A stretch of 64,000 nucleotides of DNA from Coturnix japonica (GCF_001577835.2 NC_029529.1:11729380-11793379), one strand, 5' to 3'. Shown: positions 19,091-31,117, counted from the first letter of the stretch. Program-made: numbers and translations. Notes: a model not told the origin generated them from the sequence alone.

Positions 19091-22000
19091 GGGCGGCGCC
19101 GCTCTGGCCGTGGTGGTGCTGCTGTCGGTGCTGTGGTGCTGGTGGCGGCGGGCGGGGCGCGCTGCGGGCCGGGTGTGTGTGGCGGTGCTGGGCGACCTGG
19201 GCCGCAGCCCGAGGATGCAGTACCACGCGCTGTCGTTGGCCCGGCACGGCCGCCAAGTATCGCTGCTGGGCTATTTACGTGAGTGAGGGCTCCGTGCTGA
19301 GGCGGTGATGGCGGCCCGGGGCGGGGTGATGCTGTGGGCCGCGTCTCTCAGCCTCCAAATGCTCCCACAGAGACTCGGCCGCACCGCGACGTGCTGAGCA
19401 GCGGGGAGATCCAGGTTGTGCCCGTGTCGGAGCTGCGGAGCTTGAGAGGTGCGTGAGGTACCGCGGGTTGAGCAGGGCTGGGGCTGGGGGGACATTGTGA
19501 GCCCAGCCGGCTGTGGGACACACGGGACTTTGTTTTGCAGTTGGGCCGAAGCTGTTCCAGTACGTGGTGAAAGTCGTTGTACAGACCGTGCAGTTACTGC
19601 ACACGATGCTGAGGATGGAGCCGCCTTCCTGTGTCCTCCTTCAGGTGTGTTTGTGTGGGTAACGTTATTGGTATTGCATTGCAATAGGGTTTTAGCAGCC
19701 TTGGACACTGGTGTTCTGTATTTGATTAACACATAAAGCTCTCTGTGCATTTAGACCTGTTAATGGATCGTGATCATCTCCTCCTTCTTGTTTCCCTTTT
19801 CTTATTGTTCAATGCTCCTTTTCTCCTATGCTGGTAGATAGTGATAGGACAAGGGGGGGATGGTTTTAGTCTAAAAGATGAGCAATGTAGATTAGATATG
19901 AGGGGGAAGCTGTTCATTGCAGGGCTGGTGTGGCCTTGGTACAGTTGTGGATGCTCCATCCATGGAAGTCTCCATTGGTAAGGATGGATCTGGTGCCTGA
20001 TGGGGTGTTGGCAGGGCTGCCTGGGGAAGGGATGCTGAAACTCAGTGATCTCTGAAGTCCCTTCTAAGCCATTCTGTTACAATTGTAGTTAAGTGTTGGC
20101 CCCTCAACCTGAGGAATATTTTCCTCTGTTTTATTAAACAGAATCCTCCAGGTTTGCCCAGTATAGCTGTTGCCTGGCTGGCTTGTCTTTTCTGGAGAAG
20201 CAAGCTGATAATAGATTGGCACAATTACGGATACACCATCATGAGTCTGAATCATGGAAGGAATCACCCATTGGTGCTCATCGCAAAATGGTTTGTACAG
20301 TAATTTCTTCTGTGAGCTACCTGGAAATAAGGAAATGAAGTCATTAGCAACATGTGGCTTTAGGTTGGTGTGTGAGAGCTACAGGAACCGAGAGATTTGC
20401 TGATGTGGTTTAAACACGTTCCCTTTGGTTGGACCTGTTTGGTGGAGTGCAAATGCAGGCTTAGATCTAGTGAGTTTTGTTTCTTGCTGATTCAGTGTGA
20501 CCACTTCTTGCTTACAGCTTTGAATGCTTTTGAGAGCTGTGTTCTCAGGCTTTAAACGACAAGGAATCACACATAACCCTTCTCATGGGCTGATACTGCT
20601 GTAACATAACAGTATGTGTAATTGTTAATTAAACTGAAGTTACTGGGAGCAGTTGAGTTTTTGTCTGGCTTTTAGTTTGCATCAGTGCTGGAGAGCAGTT
20701 ACTGTGTGTGTGTTGGAGTTGCCTTTGGGTTCTTACTGGGTTTCAATTTTCTGTCAGGTATGAGAAGCTGTTTGGGCGATTGTCTGACTATAACCTGTGT
20801 GTCACTGATGCCATGAAGGAAGATCTGTGGGTGAACTGCAACATCCGGTGAGTTAAAAACCTGTAATGTTATGTGCATACTCAAAGCAACAGGAAAGCAT
20901 GCAGTCCTGGGGAGCCTGGGTTCAGAGTAATCCTATAGAAGCAACTGTCAGGACAACTTTGTCTTGTTTTAATGGTTGTGTTTCATCTACTGAAAAGACA
21001 CCTAAGAAGGGCATCCTTTGTACAGGGTTAATGTGTCAAACTTGGTCTGTTCCAACAAGCTTCAGGAACAGAGAAAGTTGAGTCAAATCATCCTTTTGTT
21101 GTGATGATCCACTTCCTTTTTGCGTTGTGTCGCTGTAGCCTGTCACTGTTTCTTTGCCACGTGCTTTTCTGTTGGATCTGGTGTTTATTTAACTGATGAA
21201 TTTATTTCATTACAGAGCAGTAACGCTGTATGATAGGCCAGCTTCTTATTTTAAGGAAACTCCATTAGAGCTTCAGCATCAGTTGTTCATGAAACTTGCC
21301 CAAGACTATGAGCCATTTAAACCACAACATGTGTAAGTAAAGCATGAAGTTACAGTCCTTCACTGAATAGCACAAGGTTATGGCATTTAGTCACCAGAAA
21401 TACCTTTAGATGGAGGCATAAGCTCCTCAATATTAACGGATGCTGGTCTTTGTATGCTTACTGTGTGAGTGCATCTAATTGCCACTGGAGGGGCCATCAG
21501 GGATGTCTCTGCAGTGATGACTATCCCCAGAGAACTTAGATGGCGAATCTGAAACCAAGTGCTTGGAAATTCATGCTTCTGAAGCACTGCATTTCCTTCT
21601 GTGTTTGCTGGCTGTGTTTGTGTAGTCTGTATTCTGAAAGTTCTGTTTTTGCAGTACAGAGTCTGTCAGTTGGAACGCTGAGAGGTCGGCCTTTACAGAA
21701 AGGGATGAGAAGAGCGGGGATGTGACAAGAAGCAGAGGACGGCCGGCTCTTCTCATCAGCAGCACCAGCTGGACAGGTTTGTAAACTGCTTATTTTTAGT
21801 ATATTGACACTTTGGAATAAAAGAAAATTAGGTCTGTTTGTACTTCTCACACTGGACACTTATTTCCGTCACAAGTATATGGTTGTAGACTTTCAAAAAT
21901 GAACATAATTGTGGCAAATTTTGAACAGGAAAAGCGTGTTCCGTACTTAAAGATGTAATTCATTGTAAGTGCTAAAAGCATGCATGTTGCTAATAAGACC

Positions 22001-24608
22001 CTTTCTTTCAGAGGATGAAGACTTTTCAGTCCTTCTGAAGGCGTTAGAAGGTCAGTACTAAGGAATGCCTCTCAGCTGTACAAAGGTGGATAGTGGGTGA
22101 GGGCTTTTTCTAAGTAATACTTCCTCTGTATTCAAGTGCAAGTGCAGGTGTGTGTGATTGGTTTGCAGTGGGTTATGAGTAGGAGCTGACATATGGAAAT
22201 GAGGCCTCTGAATTCAACTCAGGGTGGTGATGGGGGGAATTCTATTTCTCACTTGTAAATGGCAGTAATGAAATGGCCAATATGGCGTAGTCAAAGAAAT
22301 GTTTTATGGTTAATGATTTCTAAACATACTGTGATTTATTTCTATAGAGGTCTGGGGATTTAATATGTGAAAACTTCCTACTGTTTGGTGAGACGTGTGT
22401 TTGTGGAGAAATTACTTGAAGTAGGAAGCTGAATTATTTGCACACGGTGACCCTTTATGATCAGCCATCCATTTACTTGTCAGGTTTTTGTCTTCCCCAG
22501 ATTATGAGCAGTATATCAATGAGGGAGTCAAGCTTCCAGCTTTAGTATGTGTGATAACAGGTAATACTTTATTCATGTTGTAATTCTTTCTTTCTAATAG
22601 AAACGTTCACTTTCACACTGTTTGCTCTTCCATTGATGTTGAAGAGAGAGAAGGGTGTTTTGACTTTATCTGACTGGAAGTAATTTATAGTTGGATTCTT
22701 ACAGCAGTGTAACCATGGTACATTTTTAAAGAGGGGATGTTAACATGTTAACACTGTCCGATACTGACTGCAGGCTCTTCTAGTTTAGTGTCAGTTCACT
22801 TTGCTTTGAGGAGGATTTAATCTCTTAGATGTCTTTTGGAGGATGATGGTTGGTATATTTTGATGCCTGTGAGACAGTAGTTGTCACCTGTACAGCAGCA
22901 TCCACTGATTGCACCTAATTTTCAATCACCCTGATAAAATCACTGCTATCTTTTCTTTTTTCTCCTTGCTTTAAAAAGGTAAAGGACCACTAAAGGAGTA
23001 CTACAATGGACTGATACAGAAACTGCACTTTAAACATATCCAGATCTGTACACCGTGGCTGGAAGCTGAGGATTACCCAGTTTTGCTTGGTAAATGATGA
23101 ATTCTGAAATGATTTGATGTGATGAAGCGTGCACGTTCATGTCCCGGTTCACACTCTTAAGCAGGTCAGGAAAGACATCTCAGTTTTTGACTGAGCACCC
23201 AAAAGAAGCTGAAATTCTAAATGATGATGTTTTTTGAATAGTGTTGTCACATTCTTAGTATTGCATCCAGTGTGATAAGCTCAGTACGGTACTCACGTAC
23301 ATATCCAAGCTGACCTGGGGTTTCAGATCTGCGAACTAAGGTGGAATCACATGAACAGGAAGAGCCATGCAGCATATCCTGCCTGGATTGTGGTATCTCC
23401 TGTGTGCGTATCTGTTCTGGGCAAATGAAGAGGCCAAAAGGCTGCTCTGTGAGAAATGTGAGATTTACAAATTCTCTTTAATTCAACAGGAACTTGCCTG
23501 GTATGTTTCTAAATGCAGTCATGTAGTTTAATATCTCTTGCTCATATTTAGCTCACATCATCCGAAAAAAAACCCACATATATATATATGAGTATGCAGT
23601 AAGACCAGAAGAGCTGCTTCAGAGAATTCAGAGTCTTGTTTGCTTTTTAGGCTCAGCAGACTTGGGTGTGTGTCTCCATAAATCATCTAGTGGATTGGAT
23701 TTACCTATGAAGGTGGTAGATATGTTTGGCTGCTGCTTACCTGTGTGTGCAATATATTTTGAATGGTAAGAGTTTGCTTATTGTGCTACCAGGATTTACA
23801 GGTCCTTGCTCCGTGAAGAGGTGAATATATGCAGTAACCAACCTTACAGTGCACAGAGCTTTGGGGAAAAGGCAGCTCTTACAAATAAATAGGTATTAAT
23901 TGCAAATATCTCATGTGCTGAGCACGGGCAGATTTTCCTTAGGGGTTAAAGTTGATTATTGCCCTCATTTTGATGTGCATGGAGATGAGTGGCACAATGA
24001 CTGAGTGAGGGCCCTTTTGTATTGTACTGCAATGCAGTACTACAATACAAGTTTCATTTAAACTTCAGTATCTGCCTTTGGTTCCATTTTGTCAGGAGTT
24101 CAACCCCTACCTGTGCTGCCCATAGGAAAGAGACACAATGCAACTTCTGAGATGTGCATCTCCCACTCACTGTTTTTCTTCTATTTTTTTCTATGACTTT
24201 TGTTCACAGTTTACATGAACTTGTGAAACACAATGAAAATGGGCTGATATTCAGGGATTCAGATGAACTTGCAGAACAACTGAAGGTAAAGACATAAGAG
24301 ATTATTCTATCCTATTAGCTCTAACCACAGAAGTCTTACTATGTGAGCGACATGTTCCCGTATTACAGACATCCATATTTTGCATTCTCAGAAGGCACTG
24401 CTTTGCTAGAAAAGCTAGAATTGATCCAAAATAGAACACAGTGGTATTTTTCTGTGTTATTTTTATCTTACAGATCCTTTTCTTGGGATTTCCCACATTG
24501 GAAGGCAAACTCCATGAGTTCAGGAAAAACCTTCGTGCATCCAGGCAGCTGAGCTGGGATGAGAGTTGGGACCAGACCGTTCTTCCTTTATTTAACCAGA
24601 CTGAATGA
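19083..24608 (+). CDS. ALG1: Chitobiosyldiphosphodolichol beta-1,4-mannosyltransferase
   Basis: Adds the first mannose, from GDP-Man, to GlcNAc2-PP-dolichol on the cytosolic face of the ER in N-glycan precursor assembly. Exons: 19083-19278, 19371-19448, 19541-19644, 20142-20290, 20758-20847, 21216-21332, 21655-21776, 22012-22050, 22501-22560, 22979-23089, 23651-23765, 24210-24285, 24474-24608 (TGA). All phases agree, giving 463 residues against 464 in human. An N-terminal membrane anchor ([15 protein letters not shown]) is followed by the GT33 fold: [58 protein letters not shown], and the donor-site region [20 protein letters not shown]. The start at 19083 is the first ATG after the shared promoter and matches the human MAA start. 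The gene looks intact and diverges from NAGPA. Confidence 0.96.
19838..20085 (+). mobile_element. CR1: CR1 LINE 3'-end copy
   Basis: TAGTGATAGGACAAGGGG, a GCAGGGCTGCCTGGGGAAGG stretch and a closing CCCTTCTAAGCCATTCTGTT show a diverged CR1 tail in ALG1 intron 3. Confidence 0.85.
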
Positions 24609-24675
24609 CTTTTGGGGGGAGTATGGGGTCAAAAAAGCTATCATGTGTGCACCTCCAGGACTGTCTTCAATGGTG

Positions 24676-24681
24676 AATAAA
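24676..24681 (+). terminator. ALG1: Polyadenylation signal AATAAA of ALG1
   Basis: A canonical AATAAA lies 68 bp after the ALG1 stop codon, so the main 3' UTR is short. Confidence 0.8.
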
Positions 24682-25330
24682 CACTTGGTATTGTTTACAA
24701 CTGTAATATTGAATCACTTCAACTGATCAGACAAACCTCTTCCCTTACAACTGGAGCTTTTTGTGTGGGTAATAATAGTGCAGAAGGTGCAGCTGAGGTT
24801 TTCCAGCAGATTCCTGCCTGGTGTTATGGCCATCCCCATTAGCCAGTGCTACACACGAGGTAAACTCAGCATTCCTCTGTTGTACACAGCGATGCTGATG
24901 AAAGCTTTAGAGAGGTTTTGTCTTCCTGTAATAAATATCCAACTTAATTCCAGCTGCCGTGGGCTTCTTCAGCTTAAAGAATATTTCTTAAATTACCTGT
25001 CATTGGTCTTCTCTCAGTTACTACAGGAGGAGGAAGTGAATGTATTTCTTCCTTTTCTTAAAGTAACTTCTAAAACAACATCTAGAAATGGAAGTCAAAA
25101 GAGGAGAAAAATAATACATTCGGTTCTGCTTCAGGATTAATGGTGGCTAATGAATGACGTGAAGGTCCAAAGCAGGTAAGCTAAATTCTTCTCCTCCAGC
25201 ATCAGTGACACCCTGTATAATGTGCAGGCATTACTCAGGTTGTTCTGGGATGACACACGTTGCAATTTTGCAAACACACACACATACAAAAAGCTGACAT
25301 CAATTACAGCTGGTTTTAGTATTAAAAACG
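24682..25330. other. Convergent intergenic gap between ALG1 and EEF2KMT
   Basis: About 650 bp lie between the ALG1 signal and the opposing EEF2KMT signal. It holds a 125-codon plus-strand open frame with no recognisable domain or splice support, plus AT-rich sequence. I see no gene here. Confidence 0.5.
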
Positions 25331-25336
25331 TTTATT
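25331..25336 (-). terminator. EEF2KMT: Polyadenylation signal AATAAA (minus), likely EEF2KMT
   Basis: TTTATT on plus reads AATAAA on minus, about 370 bp after the EEF2KMT stop. The interval 25337-25703 would be its 3' UTR. Confidence 0.6.
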
Positions 25337-25703
25337 ATAGAACACTGTTCTATTCCCTTGTCAGTATGAGATGCACACCTGCAGGAGCGCAGGGTGAGTC
25401 TGCATTGTTTACAAATCAAAACTGCATTTAAATAATTCAATCCAGTTCTCCAGAATCCAAGTGCATCACAATTAGGGCCTTTTTCTCTACAGCTTGTGGT
25501 GCACAGATGCTTATAAGGAGCACGCACGCTGGCAACTGCAGGAAGAAACATAAACTCATTTTGACAACAGCTCGTGCATATGAGATACATGCATAAGGCT
25601 GCTCTTGGTGCACACATCTCAGTCTGTTTGTAGAATTCAGGACAGTCTTGGCGTGAGGATGAGAGAAAATTTCCTCTGAAGTCCTGTGCTGTATTGACCA
25701 AAT

Positions 25704-28700
25704 CTATGTGAATAATTGCAGGATAGTCACGTTGGGCTGCGTATCATGGAGAAAAATCCTATTGCTGTGGGTTGGAATAATCTGCCATCTGATCCCGGCT
25801 TTATCTGCAAAGGGAAACACTGAGAATCGTATTTCTGCTTAATGAAATAAAGAGCTAAAGTTGCACGTCAAGGTCTGTACAAAGAGGTACGAATGTAACA
25901 GCATTATTGTGTTACGTAGCCAACCACTGTGCTCCGGCTGTACTGCTGTAAGGCTGCAATAGGTTTTGAAGGGTGAGAAGTCCTCCATCTCTCCCTTTTA
26001 CTTAAATCTCTCCTCCTTTTTAACCCTCAAAGGACAGTTACAAGTTGCAGGCCACAGTTAAACATTTCTACAGTTAAATGCAGTGCAGGTTTTTGCCTGT
26101 TCTAGGCTTAACCCTTATGATCTTTCCTATTAGCACCAAACTTGAGTGTGTCTCAAATTGACACTGTAACAAATGAGAGTGGTGGCAGGATGCAGCAAAG
26201 GGCTGAGATGTCTTAATGTCCTGAGCGAATCCATGTATCTCAGGCAGAGTTCTCCTGAATCCAAGGATCCCATTGCTGGACAATACCCATTGCTAAAAAG
26301 AAATGTTCATCTCCACTACATATTAAGTCAATGGGAGAGGCCAAATCTATTGATATAGTGAATGAAAAAGGCACCTACCAAGTTCAGCCTGGAATGTGTG
26401 GTAAGTGTCCGGGTTACGGACTGTCAGAGCAATATAGATCTCAGGTTTTCTGTCTGCTCTTAGGGTGGAGAACTTCTGTAACATACCAGTAAGGGATAAG
26501 GTTACCTCTGGATCATATATCACATCTGCATGGGGGAAGAAAAGGGAAGTGTTCAGTGTTTATTAAGAGCTAAGCAGAAATCAAGCCACAGAATTCCATA
26601 CTTGAATTCTTAGATGATTTTTGCCTTGGAAAGCCACTACCTACCCTGTCTCAGTTTAAAACCATTCCCCCTTGTCCTATTGCTGTCCATCCATGTGAAT
26701 AGCCATTCCCTCTCCTGTTTATACGCTCCCTTCAAGTACTGGAAGGCCACAACAAGGTCTCCCCACAGCCTTTTCCAAGCTAAATAAACACAAATGTCTT
26801 TATTTCTGTTACCTCCTTCCTCCTGCATCTCTCTGCAACGTCAGGCATAACCAGAAGGGAGAGCTACCTGCTGCAATGATGACGTCTGCTTGCAGAGCCA
26901 GCAGTTGTTTTTCTGTAACTGAACCCCAGTCGAGCTCTGCAACAATGAGTTTGGGTTGTTGGGATTCCTTCCTTTCTGCCTCCTGCCCTTGGGCTGGATT
27001 CATAGTTTCAGGCTGCAGGGTGAAGCCATTCAGACGGATGTTTTCTGTCAGCTGTTTGAGAACGCAGTGGTGGTAATCACTGAATATATATGTCTTGGGA
27101 TTGCAGGTTTTGCAGATCACGAGTCCAGTGAAGCCGACTCCACTTCCTAACTCCAAGACTGTCCTAAAGATTAATGGTGGAAAACAAGTATTGATGAGGA
27201 ATCTGACGTTGATTATTGAAATCAGAATATTCCAAGTTTATCTAAAGGTAAATTCAGCTACAGATTATCTCAGTTTTTGAGCAGATCCTCTATGATTTAA
27301 TGCTTGTTCCAAGTAACTGGTAAAGATAGCAAACAGGATTCAATTATAAGAATTAATCACTGGAATTATTAATTCCATCGTGGGGGTGAGAATCATTCCG
27401 CCTATTTCTGGACTTCTGCAGCATTTATCTGTATCTGAACTGGTTGTGCACTTCTTTTCCTAGTGGAGAGATGTTTCTAAAGCACAGTTCTATCCTAATT
27501 TAGCTGAAGCTGTGCTCAGAAGTGCCCATTCCTTTCTGGTCCTTATATACAAAGCATCTTTCAGTATCTAGAGGGGGGCTGTAAGAAAGAAAGGGATGGA
27601 TTGTTGAGCAGGAGCTGTTGTGATAGGAAAAGGGAAATGGTTTCAAACTAAAAGAGGGGACATTTAGACTGGATATCAGTAAAGTTAAATATAACATTAG
27701 TGGTGATGCTCTGGCACAGGTTGCCCAGAGCTGAATATGCCACATCCCTGGATGTACCCAGAGCTGTGTATGGCGCCCTCGGCAGCGTGAGCTGTGGCCA
27801 ACAGCCCATATCATGGGCAAAACAGCCTACAGTCCAGAGCAGATCAGGGCAGGTGCTGTAATGGTTTTCATCTCAAAGCCTGTTTTAAAGCAACTACGCC
27901 GTCATCTCCTGAACTGATGCAGAACAGGAGGAGAGCAGTTGTTATCTGGCACCAGCTCCCATTTCTATCCATGATGCTGTTGTTACCTGTTAGTGAACAC
28001 CGCGGGGTTCTCCGTTGCCCACTCAGCGAGGTGCAGAGCAGCATCCCACGTGACGAGCCCTGTGGTTCCTTGAGAGATAATGGCCACACTCTCTGAAAGG
28101 GTCACGGCTTCTCCTGAGGGCTGGGGGTCACACGTGGGGGGGAGAGAGATGTCAGCAATGGCAGCTGTGCTGCAGCTCACAGCTGTGGGGCAGCCTGCAG
28201 GAAAGGGCAGGAAAAACTCGGGGGCTTGGGGGTGATCTCCACTTTGACTCATAGAACTGCTTGGAGTTAGAAGAGACCTTTAGAGGTCACCTGGTCCAAC
28301 TCCCATACAACCAACAGGCTGCCCAGGGAGGTTGTGGATGCCCCGTCCTTGGAGGTGTTCAAACCAGGTTGGACGGGGCCATGGGCAACCTGATCTATGG
28401 GGTCTCTATGGGGATCTATGGGGTCTCCTGGGCAACCTGATCTAGTAAAGGTGTATGTTTGGTGGCCCTGCCAGGCAGGGGGGTTGGAACTACATTATCT
28501 TTGAGGTCCCTTCCAACCCGGGTCATTCTGTGATTCTGTGAACAGGGACAGATGATTAGAAGTGCTCTGTAACGAAGCCGTCTCGTTAGCGTTTACCAGT
28601 AAGTAGCTTTTGTAGCACTGAGTGGATTCTTCCTCGTTTAAGACACGTGCCAACGCGTCGTACAGCTCATCCAGGGGTTCGGCTGCCGTGGATTCGTGCT

Positions 28701-29208
28701 GTGAACAGAGAACGGAGCCTCAGCTGCCACCCCGAGCCCCAAAGGGTAAGAGTAAGAGACCGGTACCTTGTTAATGAGCTGGGTGAGGAAGCACCGTCTG
28801 TAGGAGGCGGGCGGGGGGAACCGCGCACACAGCGGGTGCAGGACGGTCTGCAACGATAAACCGTGACGGCGGGTGGGTGAGATGCCGGCGGCTGCAGGAT
28901 GGACGTGGGGGCGGCGATACGAGCTGGGAACGCGGTTCATTGTGCGGTACCTGGTGCAGGATGTGAGCGAGCAGGGAGCACTGGGAGCGCTCCGGGCCGG
29001 CCCGCAGCTGCTGCTCCAGCTCCTAAAGCACAACGAGAGCGGAGCTGAGCCCGCAGCCGAGCGGACGATCCCCGCACAGCCCGGCCCAGCTTGTATAGTA
29101 AAAAAGGACTCTATAGTAAATGTAGCTCACCGCCCAGGGCATGGCACGGAGCTGCCGCACCGACAGGAAGCGCCGCTGGAAGAGCAGCCCCAGCTCCGGC
29201 CCCGCCAT
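25704..29208 (-). CDS. EEF2KMT: Protein-lysine N-methyltransferase EEF2KMT (FAM86A family)
   Basis: A cytosolic seven-beta-strand methyltransferase that trimethylates a lysine of elongation factor 2. Exons in transcript order: 29208-29131, 29022-28951, 28847-28767, 28698-28597, 28120-27987, 27163-26868, 26525-26379, 25804-25704 (TAG). Lengths close to 336 residues; human is 330. The N-terminal FAM86 region runs through FLTQLINK and EPLDELYDALA. The catalytic part shows VTLSESVAIISQGTTGLVTW, then SAM motif I VLELGSGVGFTGL, the acidic residue in YIFSDYHH, then VAELDWG and IIAADVIYDPE. The last exon (AGIRWQIIPTHSNRIFLHDT) keeps the human length but is poorly conserved. The start was chosen as the ATG giving MAGPELGLLFQRRFL, like the human FERRFL start. 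It diverges from NDUFB6. Confidence 0.94.
26628..26800 (-). mobile_element. CR1: CR1 LINE fragment
   Basis: On the minus strand it reads GGAGACCTTGTTGTGGCCTT, CCAGTACTTGAAGGGAGC and GACAGCAATAGGACAAGGGG, the CR1 region before the 3' UTR. It lies in an EEF2KMT intron, sense to the gene. Confidence 0.85.
27570..27780 (+). mobile_element. CR1: CR1 LINE fragment
   Basis: GGTTTCAAACTAAAAGAGGG, GACTGGATATCAG and GCACAGGTTGCCCAGAGCTG mark a diverged CR1 in an EEF2KMT intron. Confidence 0.8.
28247..28312 (-). mobile_element. CR1: CR1 LINE short 3' fragment
   Basis: TCATAGAACTGCTTGGAG and AGGTCACCTGGTCCAACTCC are the reverse of a CR1 tail, abutting an opposite-strand CR1 copy. Confidence 0.8.
28313..28543 (+). 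mobile_element. CR1: CR1 LINE 3'-end copy with internal duplication
   Basis: AGGCTGCCCAGGGAGGTTGT, GTTCAAACCAGGTTGGACGG and a terminal GGTCATTCTGTGATTCTGTG. A local duplication repeats GATCTATGGGGTCTC and GGGCAACCTGATCTA in the middle. Confidence 0.92.
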
Positions 29209-29434
29209 GTGCCCGGTGCCGGTAAACGGGAGCGGCACGAAGGAGCGGAGCCGCCGCCCCAACGGGGACTCGAACCCGCGATCCTCGGATCCAAAGCCTG
29301 ACGCTCTCACGCCCGTAGCGGCGGTCCAAGCGACGCGCAGCTCCGCTTCCGGCGCGGTGTGATGACGTCGGTATCCCGCGCCGTCGCTAAGGACACGGTG
29401 CCCGGGGCTGAGCTGGGCCCGAAGCGGCGGCGCC
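29209..29434. promoter_or_regulatory. Bidirectional CpG promoter of EEF2KMT and NDUFB6
   Basis: 226 bp separate the divergent start codons. The block is CpG-rich and TATA-less. It shows an ETS-type CTTCCGG at 29346-29352 (CCGGAAG on minus) and a CRE-like TGACGTCG at 29363-29370, both common in promoters of mitochondrial genes. The tRNA-like relic lies inside it. Confidence 0.7.
29251..29325 (-). tRNA. tRNA-Lys-like sequence, degenerate (possible tRNA relic)
   Basis: The minus strand contains GAGCGTCAGGCTTTGGATCC followed by GAGGATC, then GGGTTCGAGTCCC and a closing GGGGCGG. Compared with vertebrate tRNA-Lys(TTT) the anticodon arm, 5-nt variable loop and T loop (TTCGAGT) align base for base over most positions. 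The anticodon position reads TTG, not TTT. The 5' CCGCC can pair with the 3' GGCGG as an acceptor stem. Against function: the T stem has two mismatches or an extra C, the anticodon stem has one mismatch, and the D arm is shortened. It lies just upstream of the EEF2KMT start, in the shared promoter. A functional tRNA is unlikely. Confidence 0.4.
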
Positions 29435-31092
29435 ATGGGCGGGTACACGGCGGACGAGAAGCTGCGGCTGCAGCAGCTCCGAGCGCTACGGCGCCGCTGG
29501 CTGCGGGACCAGGAGCTGAGCGACAGGGAGCCCGTGCTGCCTGAGCGGCGGCCGGGGCCTATCGCCGCCTTCTGGGAGCGATTCCTGCAGCCAGGCGGCC
29601 TATGGAGGATGAAGGTGAGCCTGGGTCCGGCCTGAGCCCCGGCCTAAGGCCTGGTCTGAGTCCCGGCCCTGAGCCCCGCTGCCCCGTTGTCCCGCAGGTG
29701 TTCAGCGCGTACCAGACCGGCTGCTTCTTCGTGGGCCGGGTGCTGATCCCCGCCTGGCTGCTCCACTACTACATGAAGTACCACGTCGCGGTGCGTGGAT
29801 CGAGGGGATGGGGAGAACTCGGCGGTGTGTGAAGCAGGAGAGGGAAGGGGTTGTGAACCGGTCAGATAATGAAGGAATGGCTTTATATTGAAGCCATATA
29901 TTCATATTTCAGGGGGAAATAGTTTACCCAGAGGGCAGTGAGGTGCTGCTGCTGCTGCCCGGAGCTGTGGGTGCCCCATCCCTAGAGGTGCCAATGGCCA
30001 CAGATGGGCCCTGGGCAGCTGAGCTGGGGGGAGGGCAGCCCGACCACAGCATGGAACCGGGTGGGCTTCCAACCCAACTATGATATAGTTCTGTTACAGT
30101 CAGTGATCATTGGAGGTGTTGGGACAGCTGGGCTGCAATCATTGGTGTGGGAGGGAAACCAAATGCTGGGATAGAGCTCCCAGTTCTATGTCTTTTCTGG
30201 CTGGTATCTTTTTAACTAGTGGGAGGAAACCAGCCTAGTGAGCTCTACACATAACAGTGCATGTTTGAGAGGGGTTATGAGGAACAATTATACTCTCTGT
30301 GTTGGAAATTCTTTATGCTTCACCTGTGTGATGTTCTTATTTTTGTCTCCCCCTCTGTGCTTTCAGAAAAAGCCGTATGGTATCGTTATGTCAAACCCAC
30401 CCATATTCCCGGTAAGTCCATTCATACTCGTGTCATCTTCTACCTTTGTGAAACAGCAGCAGAGAAAGGATGGCTCCAGAAATAGGGGTTGATGCAGCAG
30501 CTGTGCAGGGAGGATTTCACCCCTAACAAGTACATAGCAACGGACTGAAGGCCAAGCTGTGAGCTGCTGAATTCAGCCTGATTGCTTGAGCTACGTCAGC
30601 TCAGCAGGCCAAGGCAATGCCTGCAGCTTGAACAAGCAGAGGTCAGGCATTGGGTTGGCTTTGCTACGGGGTTCTGCAGCTCTCCATATACAGCTGGCTG
30701 TTGGGTTAGAGGCTGTGCTGGAGATGAGCAATGCTATGGTGAAGGTGGTTATGCAGTGCTACAAACCCAGTGTATGTTCTTGAAACAATAATCACTTTAA
30801 ATGCTGCTTTTCTGTGGCATCAGGAGGGTGAAGCAAATGCAGATTGCACAGAATTTAGCTAAGGTGCAATGGCAGCATCTTGAGAAACGTGGAGGAAATG
30901 ACGCTTCTGAGTCCATAGTTCTTGTTTAGAAGCGGGGCGGTCACAGCTTGGTTTAAGAAGTGAGCTGTAAAGGAATCCATTGTGTGCAGGAGGAAACCTC
31001 ACCGTGTTCTCTCATCCCATCAGGGTGACAGGATTTTAGAGACTGGAGAAATTGTTCCACCTCTGGCAGACGAATCCTCTGGGCACCACTGA
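29435..31092 (+). CDS. NDUFB6: NADH:ubiquinone oxidoreductase subunit B6
   Basis: An accessory subunit of the membrane arm of mitochondrial complex I. Exons: 29435-29614, 29698-29790, 30367-30411, 31024-31092 (TGA); every intron is phase 0, and the total of 128 residues equals the human length. It starts [20 protein letters not shown] (human [20 protein letters not shown]). It continues with [17 protein letters not shown], a single membrane segment [27 protein letters not shown] and a C-terminus ETGEIVPPL. Four exons as in mammals rule out a processed retrocopy. Kozak context is GCGCCATGG. The human gene is on chromosome 9p21, so its place beside EEF2KMT is a different synteny. Confidence 0.95.
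29835..30098 (+). mobile_element. CR1: CR1 LINE 3'-end copy
   Basis: TTTACCCAGAGGGCAGTGAG, GTGCCCCATCCCTAGAGG and GGGCTTCCAACCCAACTATG show a diverged CR1 tail in NDUFB6 intron 2. Confidence 0.85.
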
Positions 31093-31117
31093 GAGCAGAA
31101 GGTCGACGTCCTGCACT

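Larger units (their letters stand above)
18100..19350. promoter_or_regulatory. CpG-rich bidirectional promoter of NAGPA and ALG1
   Basis: Only 282 bp separate the two divergent start codons (18800 minus, 19083 plus). The block is very GC- and CpG-rich and covers both first exons. No TATA box is seen. It contains paired CTCF-like and YY1-like elements, listed separately, and a 33-bp tandem duplication. Coregulation of the two genes is inferred from this layout. Confidence 0.8.

Noticed and set aside
24763-25140. 125-codon open frame between ALG1 and EEF2KMT
   Set aside because: Lies past the ALG1 poly(A) signal in AT-rich DNA; no similarity recognised and no Kozak context of note.
29435-31092. 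NDUFB6 as a processed pseudogene
   Set aside because: Three introns at conserved phase-0 sites, full 128-codon frame and its own poly(A) signal show a real gene.
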